Part shown: positions 1 through 8,843 of the stretch, in pieces
How the letters are laid out: the number at the start of each line of letters is the position of its first letter
How positions within the stretch are numbered: the first letter of the stretch is position 1
Source: Butyrivibrio hungatei DSM 14810
GTDB lineage: Bacteria > Bacillota > Clostridia > Lachnospirales > Lachnospiraceae
NCBI RefSeq assembly: GCF_900143205.1
Contig: NZ_FRDH01000008.1
Span: 115,058 to 179,057, forward strand
Reading direction: 5' to 3'
DNA length: 64,000 nucleotides
Notes under the pieces: generated by a model
What the model saw: the letters and a program-made list of their open reading frames with translations, nothing else
The model's database searches: none
Told to the model about the DNA's origin: nothing
Program-made: the position numbers and the translations under genes

Positions 1-188
1 ACAAGTGTAAATTTAGAAGCTGATTCTGGCAAAAGAACCATTACCATAGCACCAGCCATTGCACCAAATACCATTATTCCTTCAAGTCCCAGATTGATAA
101 TACCGCTTCGCTCTGAAAACATGCCGCCCAAAGCAACAAGGATAAGCACTGCTGAGAAGATGAGTGTATATTGGATCAGTAGTATCAT
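1..188 (-). CDS. Nucleoside ABC transporter permease, second subunit (partial)
   Basis: The first 62 codons of a membrane protein are present; the rest lies beyond the window edge. The translation has the feature N-terminal to BPD_transp_2 permeases of the nucleoside type: a hydrophobic helix, then FSERSGIINLGLEGIMVFGA, which is highly characteristic of the YufQ/NupQ subunit. The ATG overlaps the stop codon of the upstream permease gene by 4 nt (ATGA), so the two are translationally coupled. Together with the upstream ATPase, permease and BMP lipoprotein it forms a nucleoside importer in the cytoplasmic membrane. The assignment rests on the short N-terminus plus operon position. Confidence 0.85.
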   Translation of the reverse strand, partial: MILLIQYTLIFSAVLILVALGGMFSERSGIINLGLEGIMVFGAMAGAMVMVLLPESASKFTL

Positions 189-1327
189 CTCTGCACCTCC
201 TTCTTTATTGACGCATTCTTATCAGCCTCAGCGCTAGACTTTTGCACCTTTTTAGGCCTATTGATTATAGATTTAAAGAAAAGCACAAATCCGCAGAGAT
301 AAATGATGATAGCGATCATCAGATCAGCAACCTGTGGATTGAAATAATTTGTATTAAGGTACTGACCACCAAGTGTAATATACTCAACGAAAAGACCTGC
401 AACGATAGCTCCAATAGGATGAAGACCTCCAAGGAAAGCAACAGCAATTCCTGAAAAGCCCATTCCTGGAACAGATGAAGCAATCTTGTAATGCTCAATA
501 CTTGTAAGATAATAAAGAGCAGCTGCAAGACCTGAAATAGCGCCTGAAATAAGAAGTGTAAGCACAATATTTCTCTTAGCATTCATGCCCGCATACTTGG
601 CTGCATCCTTATTATGTCCTGTAGCTTTGAGCTCATAGCCAAAAGTAGTCTTATTAAGAACAAGAAGGATAATGATAGCAACGATCACTGTAATAGGAAC
701 AGCAATTGTCATGTACTGGTTCTTACCAAACAGTTCCTGCAAAAATCCAGGAAGAATTCCTGATGGATTCTTGGCTGCTATATCATATGTCTCAGACTTG
801 GTTGTATTCATGCAAGTCTCATTGCTAAGAACGATATTGCAGATATAAAGTGATATCCAGTTAAGCATGATACCGGCAATAACTTCATTGACATTACAGA
901 AAGCCTTGAAAAAGCCACAGATAGCTCCCCATAAAGCTCCTGCAATCACAGCAGCAAGCAAACAAAAAAACCAGTTCCAGCCAAGAGCTAGTGAAGTATA
1001 AAGGCTGGCAAGAATACCTACTGTATACTGTCCTGCTGCACCAATATTGAAAAGGCCTGCCTTATATGCGAAAAGGATAGCTTCAGAGCAAAGAATAACA
1101 GGAACAGCCTTAACAAGGGTTGAACCAAGATAATACATAAGCTGCTGAGGCTTAGCACTAAACTTAAAGAAATTCTTAAGAATTGCCACCATTCCTTCTG
1201 TTGCATGAGCTGGATTCATGCAAAGAAGAATAATATAACCTAATATAATACCAAGGACGGCACATAGGATTGATGCTAATATAGTCTGAACTGCAGGTTT
1301 CTTAAAAAATCTAGACTTCTCTTTCAT
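185..1327 (-). CDS. Nucleoside ABC transporter permease (YufP/NupP type)
   Basis: This 380-residue polytopic membrane protein has about eight to ten hydrophobic segments and the BPD_transp_2 family signature around residues 80-100 (EAILFAYKAGLFNIGAAGQY), with the conserved GFSGIAVAFLGG segment near residue 290. Family members form one half of the membrane channel of BMP-dependent nucleoside importers. The gene begins right at the end of the ATPase gene (1 nt shared at 1327) and overlaps the next permease by 4 nt, so three proteins are made from one message. Length is normal for the family. A charged C-terminal tail (residues 360-380) faces the cytoplasm by inference. Confidence 0.93.
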   Translation of the reverse strand: MKEKSRFFKKPAVQTILASILCAVLGIILGYIILLCMNPAHATEGMVAILKNFFKFSAKPQQLMYYLGSTLVKAVPVILCSEAILFAYKAGLFNIGAAGQYTVGILASLYTSLALGWNWFFCLLAAVIAGALWGAICGFFKAFCNVNEVIAGIMLNWISLYICNIVLSNETCMNTTKSETYDIAAKNPSGILPGFLQELFGKNQYMTIAVPITVIVAIIILLVLNKTTFGYELKATGHNKDAAKYAGMNAKRNIVLTLLISGAISGLAAALYYLTSIEHYKIASSVPGMGFSGIAVAFLGGLHPIGAIVAGLFVEYITLGGQYLNTNYFNPQVADLMIAIIIYLCGFVLFFKSIINRPKKVQKSSAEADKNASIKKEVQR

Positions 1328-2868
1328 TACCTAAATACCTCCTTTCTCTCATCACGTTTAGCTCCGGACATATAAAGTCCAAGTTCTTGAAGTGTTGTTG
1401 TCTTAGGGTCAACTTCACCTACGATTTCACCGTCATGCATTACCAGAATTCTGTCTGAAAGGTTCATAACCTCTTCAAGTTCAAGTGAAACCAGTAAGAT
1501 AGCACATCCTTCATCGCGCTGCTTGACTATTTCTTTGTGGATATATTCAATAGCACCAACATCAAGTCCTCGTGTTGGCTGTACAGCAACCAAAAGCTTA
1601 TGATCTCTATCCATTTCTCTTGCGATAATAGCTTTCTGCTGATTACCTCCGGACATAGATCTAACAATTGTCTGAGCCCCACGTCCAGATCTTACATCAA
1701 ACTCTTCTGATAGTCTATCTGAATACTCTCTCATCTCATTCTTCTTGATGAAACCATGGTTAGAAAACTGAGGTTCAAAATATCTCTGAAGGATCATATT
1801 CTCTTCAAGAGTATAGTCAAGAACAAGACCATGCTTATGTCTATCTTCTGGGACATGGCTCATACCATGTGTATTCTTGTACCTGATAGATTTATGTGTG
1901 ATGTCATCACCCATAAATTTGATAGTGCCACTTGAAATATCATCAAGACCTGTAAGCGCCCCAATAAATTCAGTCTGACCATTTCCGTCAATACCGGCGA
2001 TACAAACAATCTCGCCCTCACGAACATTGAAGGAAACGTTATGAACAGAGTCATTCTGATGGATCTTACTCTTTACGCAGACATTCTCTACTCTGAGTAT
2101 TTCCTTACCAGGTTTAGCTACTTCCTTGTCAACCGCAAATTTAACATCACGGCCAACCATCATAGATGACAGCTCTTCCTTGGTAGTATCTGCAACATTA
2201 ACAGTACCAATATACTTACCTCTTCTGAGGATCGTACAACGGTCAGCAACTTCCATGATCTCATTAAGCTTGTGAGTAATAAAAAGAATCGACTTACCTT
2301 CTGCAGCAAGATTCTTCATGATCTTCATAAGCTCATCAATTTCCTGAGGTGTGAGTACCGCAGTTGGTTCATCAAAAATAAGGATATCATTGTCTCTGTA
2401 TAACATCTTAAGTATTTCAACACGCTGCTGCATTCCAACAGTAATGTCCTCAATAAGAGCATCAGGATCAACCTTAAGATTATATTTCTCAGAAAGAGCA
2501 AGAACCTTCTTTCTTGCATCTTTTTTGGTCAAAAAGCCAAATTTACTAGGTTCGGCTCCCAGAATAATATTATCAAGAACTGAGAAAATATCTACCAACA
2601 TAAAATGCTGATGCACCATACCAATACCAAGGTCAGTAGCATCATTAGGATTCTTGATAGTAACCTCTTTACCATCTTTCTTGATTACGCCTTTCTCTGG
2701 TGTGTAAAGACCAAAGAGAACACTCATAAGAGTCGATTTTCCTGCACCATTTTCTCCAAGGAGTGCATGAATCTCACCTTTCTTTAACTGCAAAGTGATA
2801 TCATCATTTGCAATTATGCCAGGAAACTCTTTAGTGATATGCAACATCTCAATTACATAATCATCCAT
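1327..2868 (-). CDS. Nucleoside ABC transporter ATP-binding protein, double NBD (YufO/NupO type)
   Basis: The 513-residue protein has two fused ATP-binding cassettes. The first has an intact Walker A (GENGAGKST, residues 38-46), a signature-like region and Walker B (ILIFDEPTAVLT). The second has a degenerate Walker A (GIDGNGQTE) with an intact SGGNQQK signature, which is usual for the RbsA/YufO class where only one site hydrolyses ATP well. It energises nucleoside uptake with the two permeases and the BMP lipoprotein. An in-frame GTG lies 12 nt further upstream, but AAGGTG sits 9 nt before the ATG at 2868, so the GTG is probably part of the ribosome binding site. It is separated from the lipoprotein gene by a terminator-like hairpin. 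Confidence 0.93.
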   Translation of the reverse strand: MDDYVIEMLHITKEFPGIIANDDITLQLKKGEIHALLGENGAGKSTLMSVLFGLYTPEKGVIKKDGKEVTIKNPNDATDLGIGMVHQHFMLVDIFSVLDNIILGAEPSKFGFLTKKDARKKVLALSEKYNLKVDPDALIEDITVGMQQRVEILKMLYRDNDILIFDEPTAVLTPQEIDELMKIMKNLAAEGKSILFITHKLNEIMEVADRCTILRRGKYIGTVNVADTTKEELSSMMVGRDVKFAVDKEVAKPGKEILRVENVCVKSKIHQNDSVHNVSFNVREGEIVCIAGIDGNGQTEFIGALTGLDDISSGTIKFMGDDITHKSIRYKNTHGMSHVPEDRHKHGLVLDYTLEENMILQRYFEPQFSNHGFIKKNEMREYSDRLSEEFDVRSGRGAQTIVRSMSGGNQQKAIIAREMDRDHKLLVAVQPTRGLDVGAIEYIHKEIVKQRDEGCAILLVSLELEEVMNLSDRILVMHDGEIVGEVDPKTTTLQELGLYMSGAKRDERKEVFR

Positions 2869-2910
2869 AATTAAAAACACCTTCCTAACAAAATTTTTTC
2901 ATGGCAAAAC

Positions 2911-2952
2911 CATAATAATTTCCACTACTGATCTGTAATAGAAATTATTATG
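2911..2952 (-). other. 12-bp perfect stem-loop in bmp-ATPase spacer
   Basis: Positions 2911-2922 and 2941-2952 are perfect reverse complements (CATAATAATTTC / GAAATTATTATG) around an 18-nt loop. It lies just downstream of the terminator of the lipoprotein gene and about 40 nt before the ATPase start. It is AT-rich and has no T-run, so it is not a terminator by itself; it could stabilise the 5' end of read-through message. Function is inferred only from position. Confidence 0.55.
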
Positions 2953-2956
2953 TTCT

Positions 2957-2995
2957 TGAAAAAAGGGAAGGAATAAAGTTTCCTTCCCTTTTGAA
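2957..2995 (-). terminator. Terminator/attenuator after BMP lipoprotein
   Basis: On the minus strand GGGAAGGAA and TTCCTTCCC form a strong stem with a short AT-rich loop, followed directly by TTTTTT. It lies between the lipoprotein stop and the ATPase gene within an otherwise continuous operon. A partly effective terminator here would make more binding protein than transporter, a common arrangement in ABC importers. Confidence 0.85.
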
Positions 2996-3021
2996 GAACA
3001 ACATAAATCAGAAATATTTAA

Positions 3022-4227
3022 TTAGTGAATGTTATCAAATGTTGTAACCTTGATAGCTGTTGTAGGCATAGCATCGATATTGCTATCTACTGTTACAGTA
3101 CCATCAGCCATTGACTTAACAAGAGCCTTGTAATCGTCAACTGTGAAGTTCTTCATTGACCATGTCTCTGTTGGAAGCTGAACATAGTTAAGTGATGGAT
3201 CATCACCTGAAACGATACCGAGGTTCTCAATCTTTCCTGAGTGAGCATCCCAGTTACCAGCAACTACATCTGTAAGTGTTGCATTAACTGTAGCAGCAAG
3301 ACCCTTCATAGCAGATGTTACGCAAACGCCCTCGCCATAAAGTCCATCAATTGTGCCAGACTGATCAACGTCAACACCAACAAGCTTACCGTCTACCTTC
3401 TTAGCAGCCTCACCAGCTGATGTGAAGATACCGCCACCGCAAGCAAATACGATTTCTGTTCCGTTAGAATACCATGTATCCATTGTAGCTGTGATAGCTT
3501 CGTCACCGAAGAACTGTCCACCGTATACATAGTTAACTTCTACGTCAGAAGCAATACCGAGCTCATTAGCTGCAGCGTCTGCACCCTGAACGAAACCATA
3601 ACCATAACGAACAACAGCAGGAACTGCCATACCGCCAAGGAAACCAAGCTTCTTGTAGCCTTCCTTAACTACAGCATAACCAGCCATGTAACCAGCAAGC
3701 TCTTCCTGGTATGTGAATGAGCAAACGTTTGCAGGAAGCTCTGTAACACCAGCGCCTTCGAAGTCACCCTGTGAAACGTCAAGAGCAATGATTCTTACTT
3801 CTGGGTTAGAATCAGCTACTGATGCGATCATTCCAGCGAAAAGATATCCAGGAACAACAATTACGTTATAGCCATCAGCAACAGCATTGTTGAAAGCTGC
3901 TGTACGAGCCTCATCAGAGTCCTCTGTTGGCTTGTAGTACTGGAAATCAAGACCATTTTCCTTAGCAAAAGCATCTGAAGCCTCGTAAGTTGTCTGGTTG
4001 AATGACATATCTGTGATGTCACCAGAGTCTGTGATCATAGCGATCTTAATGTCAGATGTTGCCTCTGTGTTGTCTGCTTCTGGAGCTGCCTCTTCTGTTG
4101 CAGGCTCTTCTGTTGCAGGCTCTTCTGTAGCAGGTGTCTCAGTTGCAGGTGCTTCTGTTGAACCACAAGCTACAAGAGAAGCTACCATTGTTGCAGCCAT
4201 AAGTACTGCAAGGAATTTCTTTTTCAT
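3022..4227 (-). CDS. BMP-family nucleoside-binding lipoprotein
   Basis: The 401-residue precursor has a signal peptide and lipobox (SLVACG, Cys21), so it is anchored to the outer face of the membrane. Residues 22-60 form a Thr/Glu/Pro/Ala linker with repeated ATEEP units. The rest matches the Bmp/Med family (PF02608): KIAMITDSGDITDMSFNQ near the start of the fold and the VFACGGGIF and VGVDVDQSG segments that line the ligand cleft. Members bind purine or pyrimidine nucleosides. It follows uridine phosphorylase by 48 nt, and precedes the ATPase and permease genes, which together indicate uptake and phosphorolysis of nucleosides. Confidence 0.93.
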   Translation of the reverse strand: MKKKFLAVLMAATMVASLVACGSTEAPATETPATEEPATEEPATEEAAPEADNTEATSDIKIAMITDSGDITDMSFNQTTYEASDAFAKENGLDFQYYKPTEDSDEARTAAFNNAVADGYNVIVVPGYLFAGMIASVADSNPEVRIIALDVSQGDFEGAGVTELPANVCSFTYQEELAGYMAGYAVVKEGYKKLGFLGGMAVPAVVRYGYGFVQGADAAANELGIASDVEVNYVYGGQFFGDEAITATMDTWYSNGTEIVFACGGGIFTSAGEAAKKVDGKLVGVDVDQSGTIDGLYGEGVCVTSAMKGLAATVNATLTDVVAGNWDAHSGKIENLGIVSGDDPSLNYVQLPTETWSMKNFTVDDYKALVKSMADGTVTVDSNIDAMPTTAIKVTTFDNIH

Positions 4228-4275
4228 AATCGTCCTCCATTTTTTGATTGATGAAAATTTTTATAATAAAACCAT

Positions 4276-5052
4276 TTAGGCTTTATCCCACTCAATAAGA
4301 TTCTTAACCGCTTCGATTGTTGTCTTATAGACTATATCCATATCATGGACCTGAGGATTTGAAAGTCCTTTCTTGGCTCTTTCCTGATTGGCAACAACTA
4401 AAAGGATAGAACCTGTTCTGACTCTCAAATAATCTCCCACAACAAAGAGTGTAGAACTCTCCATCTCAGAACAAAGTGCACCGCACTTTATCCATGCATC
4501 CCATTTATACAAAAGCTCTGGTCCCACAGGCTTAGTCTCTGGCTCATGCTGACCAAAGAATGAATCCTTGCACTGTGCAACCCCAACGTGATACTTGGCA
4601 CCAGTCTTCTTGGCACCCTGTACAAGCGCTGTTACAACATCAAATGTAGCTACTGCCGGATACTCGATAGGAGCATATTCCTTAGAAGTTCCCTCTGCTC
4701 TGATAGCACCAGAAGCAATAACTACGTCACCACCAATGACATCATCCTGCATTCCGCCTGATGTGCCCATTCTGATAAAAGTATCAGCTCCGCACTTTGC
4801 AAGCTCTTCAACACAGATTGCTGTAGAAGCTCCACCGATACCATGAGAAATAACACTGACCTTCTCACCATTCAAAGTGCCAGTGTAACAATTATATTCT
4901 CTGTTATATGCAACAAATTTGGGATCATCAAAGAAACTAGCAATATATTCACATCTTCCAGGATCACCTGTAAGAATGACATATCTGCCCACATCCCCCT
5001 TACCAACATGTGTATGGTACTGATAACCAGCACCTTCTGTATAATCTACCAT
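4276..5052 (-). CDS. udp: Uridine phosphorylase
   Basis: The 258-residue protein belongs to the NP-I nucleoside phosphorylase family. The phosphate-binding segments GDPGR (near residue 30), [10 protein letters not shown] (near 93) and the ribose/base-binding CSEMESSTL (near 195) are visible. The EMES motif and the overall pattern resemble Udp more than hexameric DeoD purine phosphorylases, although the base preference cannot be proved from sequence alone. It cleaves nucleosides with phosphate to ribose-1-phosphate and free base in the cytoplasm. It is the first gene of the nucleoside transport operon, behind its own likely promoter. Confidence 0.9.
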   Translation of the reverse strand: MVDYTEGAGYQYHTHVGKGDVGRYVILTGDPGRCEYIASFFDDPKFVAYNREYNCYTGTLNGEKVSVISHGIGGASTAICVEELAKCGADTFIRMGTSGGMQDDVIGGDVVIASGAIRAEGTSKEYAPIEYPAVATFDVVTALVQGAKKTGAKYHVGVAQCKDSFFGQHEPETKPVGPELLYKWDAWIKCGALCSEMESSTLFVVGDYLRVRTGSILLVVANQERAKKGLSNPQVHDMDIVYKTTIEAVKNLIEWDKA

Positions 5053-5107
5053 AAATACCTTAATTCACTCCATTAAAATTAAAAGAAAATTTAAAAAACC
5101 CACTATT

Positions 5108-5136
5108 ATTATAGATTAATTGATAATAAAAGTCAT
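5108..5136 (-). promoter_or_regulatory. Likely sigma-A promoter of the udp-nucleoside transport operon
   Basis: On the minus strand ATGACT and a perfect TATAAT are separated by 17 nt, about 56 nt before the udp start codon. The -35 box matches the consensus at four of six positions. The rimM gene ends just upstream, so the operon would start here rather than depend on read-through from the ribosomal cluster. Confidence 0.5.
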
Positions 5137-5142
5137 CATCAA

Positions 5143-5655
5143 TTATAAAAGACCAGGAATCACATGTATCTTGATCTGCTTATTTTCTATATCAATATCC
5201 AAGATACAATCCTTTATGGCTGGAATATAAACATTTTCTTCGCCATCTTCTCTTTTCATTTCATAGACATCATTGGCTCCAGTCTGAATGACGTCTACCA
5301 ATGTTCCGAGAACTGTTCCCTCTTCATCTACGATCGTAAGGCCAATAAGATCAGCACAATAATATTCCCCAGGCTGAAGCTTAATTGCATCCTTTCTCTC
5401 GATTGTAAGTTCACAGCCCTTTAACTTCTCAACTTCATTTATATCGTTGAACTGTTTGAACTTAACGATAACAAATTTCTTGAAAAATTTGGCACTCTGA
5501 ACATCAAGTTCTATCTCTTCACCTCGCTTTGTATGAAGAGTTACCTTTTTTAACTTTTTAAATCTGTTTGGATCTTCAGTAGTAGGAAAAACGTTAACTT
5601 CACCATGAAGTCCATGGGTAGAGGCTATTACGCCAACTTGGAATCTATCTGTCAT
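5143..5655 (-). CDS. rimM: Ribosome maturation factor RimM
   Basis: The 170-residue protein has the N-terminal RimM barrel (FQVGVIASTHGLHGEVNVFP, residues 5-24) and a C-terminal PRC-barrel (YYCADLIGLTIVDEEG...). RimM assists the 30S subunit in maturing its 3' head domain near S19. It starts 3 nt after the trmD stop. In most Firmicutes rimM precedes trmD; here it follows it, and no rplS follows. Length is normal. Confidence 0.95.
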   Translation of the reverse strand: MTDRFQVGVIASTHGLHGEVNVFPTTEDPNRFKKLKKVTLHTKRGEEIELDVQSAKFFKKFVIVKFKQFNDINEVEKLKGCELTIERKDAIKLQPGEYYCADLIGLTIVDEEGTVLGTLVDVIQTGANDVYEMKREDGEENVYIPAIKDCILDIDIENKQIKIHVIPGLL

Positions 5656-5658
5656 TTA

Positions 5659-6402
5659 CTACCTCTTTCTCTTCTTTTTCTCAGGCTTTGGTGGATTTTC
5701 CAAAAGCCATTTTTCATAGAGATCAGGTCTGCGTTCCTTAGTTCTAATTATAGACTGTTCTAAGCGCCATTCATCAACTTTTTTGTGATCTCCTGAAAGC
5801 AGTATCGCAGGCACTTTTTTGCCCATCCACTCTTCAGGTCTAGAATACTGAGGGTATTCAAGGAGATTGTTGTTAAAGCTCTCCGTCATAGCTGATTCAT
5901 CATTACTAAGAACTCCAGGGACAAGTCTGGAAATGGCATCAATCATGACCATAGCCGGCAGTTCACCACCAGTAAGTACATAATCGCCAATAGAAACATA
6001 ATCTGTTACGATTTCTTCAAGAACTCTCTCATCAACGCCTTCATAATGGCCACAAAGAAAAATAATATCTTCTTCCTTGGCAAGTTCTGCCGCCATTTTC
6101 TGATTAAATACGCTACCCTGAGGAGTAACATAGATCACACGAGGCTTTTTATCTGTCTTTTCAGAAATCTTGTTCTTAATAGACAAATAACAATCATAAA
6201 TAGGCTGAGCCTGCATAAGCATACCAGCTCCGCCACCGTATGTATAATCATCAACCTTATGATGTTTATAGTCGTTAGTATAATCCCTGATATTAACAGC
6301 ATTAAAGGATATATACCCCTTATCACTGGCCCTTCCGGTAATACTGTTGGAAAGACTCTGCTGTATCATCTCAGGAAACAAAGTCATAATATGAAAATTC
6401 AT
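5659..6402 (-). CDS. trmD: tRNA (guanine37-N1)-methyltransferase
   Basis: The 247-residue SPOUT enzyme carries the trefoil-knot SAM site (FLCGHYEGVDERV, and GDYVLTGGELPAM) and the N-terminal MTLFPEM. It methylates G37 next to the anticodon of several tRNAs and prevents +1 frameshifting. It sits between khpA and rimM in the ribosomal-protein S16 cluster. A lysine/arginine-rich C-terminal tail (PKPEKKKRKR) is somewhat unusual but plausible for RNA binding. Confidence 0.96.
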   Translation of the reverse strand: MNFHIMTLFPEMIQQSLSNSITGRASDKGYISFNAVNIRDYTNDYKHHKVDDYTYGGGAGMLMQAQPIYDCYLSIKNKISEKTDKKPRVIYVTPQGSVFNQKMAAELAKEEDIIFLCGHYEGVDERVLEEIVTDYVSIGDYVLTGGELPAMVMIDAISRLVPGVLSNDESAMTESFNNNLLEYPQYSRPEEWMGKKVPAILLSGDHKKVDEWRLEQSIIRTKERRPDLYEKWLLENPPKPEKKKRKR

Positions 6403-6415
6403 AAATCTTTCTCTT

Positions 6416-6455
6416 AAAAATGAGTCGAATAAAGTATTAACTCTATTCGACTCAT
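6416..6455 (-). terminator. Terminator-like hairpin between khpA and trmD
   Basis: Positions 6420-6431 and 6444-6455 form a 12-bp perfect stem (GAGTCGAATA core) with a 12-nt loop; on the minus strand it is followed by a run of five T. It sits inside the S16-KhpA-TrmD-RimM cluster and probably reduces expression of the modification enzymes relative to the ribosomal protein. Confidence 0.75.
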
Positions 6456-6462
6456 ATCTGGC

Positions 6463-6690
6463 TTAAACTATTTCAACATCAACCTTAACGTTTTCTCTAG
6501 TAGATGCTGCCTTAACTACAGCTCTGATTGCCTTAGCAATACGGCCCTGTTTGCCAATTACCTTGCCCATGTCTGAAGGTGCAACATGAAGCTCGATCAT
6601 AATATTACGCCCGTCAGCCTTCTCGGTAACAACTACCTCGTCAGGATTATCAACAAGCGCTCTTGCGATTACTTCAACTAACTCTTTCAT
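6463..6690 (-). CDS. khpA: KH-domain RNA-binding protein KhpA
   Basis: The 75-residue protein is a single KH domain with the GxxG loop (VIGKQGRIAKAIR). KhpA (YlqC) forms a dimer with KhpB/Jag and binds many small RNAs in Firmicutes. It is placed between rpsP and trmD, its conserved location. Length is normal for the family. Confidence 0.94.
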   Translation of the reverse strand: MKELVEVIARALVDNPDEVVVTEKADGRNIMIELHVAPSDMGKVIGKQGRIAKAIRAVVKAASTRENVKVDVEIV

Positions 6691-6734
6691 ATGTTAACCT
6701 CCGGCATAAGTAATTTTTTAAATATCAATACAAA

Positions 6735-6980
6735 TTACTTTGTGATACCGGCCTGTCTGAAAAGCTTTGCAACTGACTCTGTAGGCTGTGCACCATTAGC
6801 GATCCACTTCTTTGCAAGCTCCTCGTTAACCTTAACTGTGCTAGGATCTGTGTTAGGATCGTATGTTCCGATCTCCTCGATGAACTTACCCTGTACAGGG
6901 AACTTTGAATCAGAAACGATGATTCTGTAGAAAGGAACCTTCTTCTTACCAATTCTCTTTAATCTGATCTTTACTGCCAT
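6735..6980 (-). CDS. rpsP: 30S ribosomal protein S16
   Basis: The 81-residue protein has the typical S16 N-terminus ([20 protein letters not shown]) and the [12 protein letters not shown] segment. A strong GGAGG ribosome binding site lies 8-9 nt before the ATG. It follows ffh and precedes khpA, as in most Firmicutes. Confidence 0.97.
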   Translation of the reverse strand: MAVKIRLKRIGKKKVPFYRIIVSDSKFPVQGKFIEEIGTYDPNTDPSTVKVNEELAKKWIANGAQPTESVAKLFRQAGITK

Positions 6981-7059
6981 TTTAAATTTCCTCCATTAAA
7001 TAAATAAAATAGAATTTTTAATTTTATATGTGTTAAACAGCATTTCGCTGAAAGACATA

Positions 7060-8430
7060 TCAAAATGGGAATCCACCTTTGCCAAAGCCACCAAGGCCAC
7101 CAAATTTGCCAAAGCCTCTTTTGCCGCCCATAAGTCCTGGCATCTGTTTCATCATCTTCTGCATCTGTTCAAACTGCTTGATAAAGCGGTTAACTTCTGC
7201 AATGTCATTACCTGATCCCTTAGCTATTCTGAACTTTCTCTGTGGGCTCATAAGCTTAGGATTCTTGCGTTCCTCAGGCGTCATTGAAAGCACGATGGCT
7301 TCAATTCTTGCAAGTTTCTTTTCATCTGGGAGCTGATCATCACTGATCTTGCCCATTCCAGGAAGCATTCCCATGATTGCTGAAAGGCCACCCATGTTGC
7401 GCATCTGCTTCATGCTCTCAAGGTACATCTCAAAATCTATCTTGCCCTTCTTCATCTTGGAAGCCATCTCGCGATCTTTTTCAATATCGCGGTCCTGGTT
7501 GGCCTCTACAGCCTTATCAATAAGACTTAAGACATCTCCCATTCCAAGGATACGACTTGCCATTCTATCTGGATAGAACTGCTCAATATCTGTAAGTTTC
7601 TCACCCATACATACATAGATGATAGGCTTACCGGTAACAGCCTTGGTTGAAAGAGCTGCACCGCCTCGTGAATCACCATCCATCTTGGAGAGGATGATTC
7701 CATTGATGCCGACCTTTTCATTGAACTGCTCAGCAACATTAACTGCTTCCTGACCAGTCATGGCATCAACTACAAGAAGTGTATGATGAACTGTTACGGC
7801 ATCCTTGATGTCCCTAAGTTCCTTCATCATTGCTTCATCTATCTGAAGACGACCAGCAGTATCAAGAATTACTACATTGTGGCCGTGTTCCTTGGCATAA
7901 TCCATAGCTGACTTGGCAATCTTAACAGGACTAACATCTGTTCCCATTGAGAAAAAGTCAACTTCCTGTTTCTTGGCATTTACTTCCAACTGATCAATAG
8001 CAGCTGGTCTGTAAATATCGCAGGCTACCAATAGAGGTTTTCTTCTGTTCTTAAGCTTGCCTGCAAGCTTGGCTGCTGTAGTAGTCTTACCAGCACCCTG
8101 AAGACCGCACATCATGATAACTGTGATGTACTTGCTATCCTGAAGCTGAAGTTCAGTAGCTTCAGAACCCATAAGATTGGTCAACTCTTCATTGACGATC
8201 TTGATTACCATCTGTGCAGGATTGAGTCCGTTTAAAACATCCTCACCGATTGCCTTCTCCTGTACAGCGTTAATGAACTGTTTAACAACCTTAAAGCTAA
8301 CGTCCGCTTCAAGAAGCGCCATCTTGACTTCTTTTAATGCGAGCTTAACGTCATCTTCTGTTAACTTACCCTTACTCTTAAGCCCTTTAAAGGCATTTTG
8401 TAATTTATCTGTAAGACTTTCAAAAGCCAT
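7060..8430 (-). CDS. ffh: Signal recognition particle GTPase Ffh
   Basis: The 456-residue protein has the N domain, the GTPase domain (G1 GLQGAGKTT near residue 109, ILDTAGR, TKMDGD-like SKMDGDSRGG) and a C-terminal methionine-rich M domain that binds 4.5S RNA and signal peptides. The end is Gly/Phe-rich (GGFGKGGFPF). It targets nascent membrane proteins to FtsY, encoded about 4.5 kb upstream in this cluster. The start overlaps the ylxM stop by 1 nt (TAATG), so translation is coupled. Confidence 0.97.
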   Translation of the reverse strand: MAFESLTDKLQNAFKGLKSKGKLTEDDVKLALKEVKMALLEADVSFKVVKQFINAVQEKAIGEDVLNGLNPAQMVIKIVNEELTNLMGSEATELQLQDSKYITVIMMCGLQGAGKTTTAAKLAGKLKNRRKPLLVACDIYRPAAIDQLEVNAKKQEVDFFSMGTDVSPVKIAKSAMDYAKEHGHNVVILDTAGRLQIDEAMMKELRDIKDAVTVHHTLLVVDAMTGQEAVNVAEQFNEKVGINGIILSKMDGDSRGGAALSTKAVTGKPIIYVCMGEKLTDIEQFYPDRMASRILGMGDVLSLIDKAVEANQDRDIEKDREMASKMKKGKIDFEMYLESMKQMRNMGGLSAIMGMLPGMGKISDDQLPDEKKLARIEAIVLSMTPEERKNPKLMSPQRKFRIAKGSGNDIAEVNRFIKQFEQMQKMMKQMPGLMGGKRGFGKFGGLGGFGKGGFPF

Positions 8431-8780
8431 TAACTATTTAGCTCCTCTAATATATTACTGGAAATAGTGTTTACTTTGTTTCGAAATTCTATATCACTGA
8501 TATCAGCGGATCCCTTGGAAAGCTTCTGCAACTGCTCTGCATTCTCTTTGATAGCTTCAAATCTTCTGATCATGTGAAGTCTATCTTCATATCCCTGCAT
8601 GGTCTTGGTACATCTCTTGATAAGATCATGTACTCCCTGCTTGCTGATACCATGTTCATCTGCAATCTCAGTCAGTGACAGATCGTCATAAACAGCTGCT
8701 TCATATACTTTTCTCTGATGTTCAGTTAGAAGCTCGCCGTAAAAATCATACAACAAGCCTTGCTCTACGATTTTTTTCAT
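8430..8780 (-). CDS. ylxM: SRP-associated helix-turn-helix protein YlxM (UPF0122)
   Basis: The 116-residue protein matches the YlxM family: MKKIVEQGLLYDFYGELLTE followed by a sigma-70 region-4-like helix-turn-helix (LSLTEIADEHGISKQGVHD). Members stimulate Ffh and are usually encoded just before it, as here. A longer in-frame reading to 8843 lacks a ribosome binding site, whereas AGAGGT lies 6 nt before the ATG at 8780. The extended reading would also run through the promoter. Confidence 0.94.
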   Translation of the reverse strand: MKKIVEQGLLYDFYGELLTEHQRKVYEAAVYDDLSLTEIADEHGISKQGVHDLIKRCTKTMQGYEDRLHMIRRFEAIKENAEQLQKLSKGSADISDIEFRNKVNTISSNILEELNS

Positions 8781-8816
8781 GAATGACCTCTTCCGGCAAA
8801 ATTGCACAATGAATAT

Positions 8817-8843
8817 ATTATACAAAATAATAATAGGTGTCAA
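8817..8843 (-). promoter_or_regulatory. Likely promoter of ylxM-ffh
   Basis: On the minus strand a perfect TTGACA (8838-8843) is followed 15 nt later by a perfect TATAAT (8817-8822), 37 nt before the ylxM ATG. A shifted TAATAT would give 17-nt spacing. The -35 box lies inside one arm of the hairpin that ends the upstream AraC gene. Confidence 0.6.

Noticed and set aside
5053..5142. Terminator after rimM
   Set aside because: A 10-bp AT-rich stem with a G-T pair exists but the T-run is displaced; more likely part of the udp promoter region.
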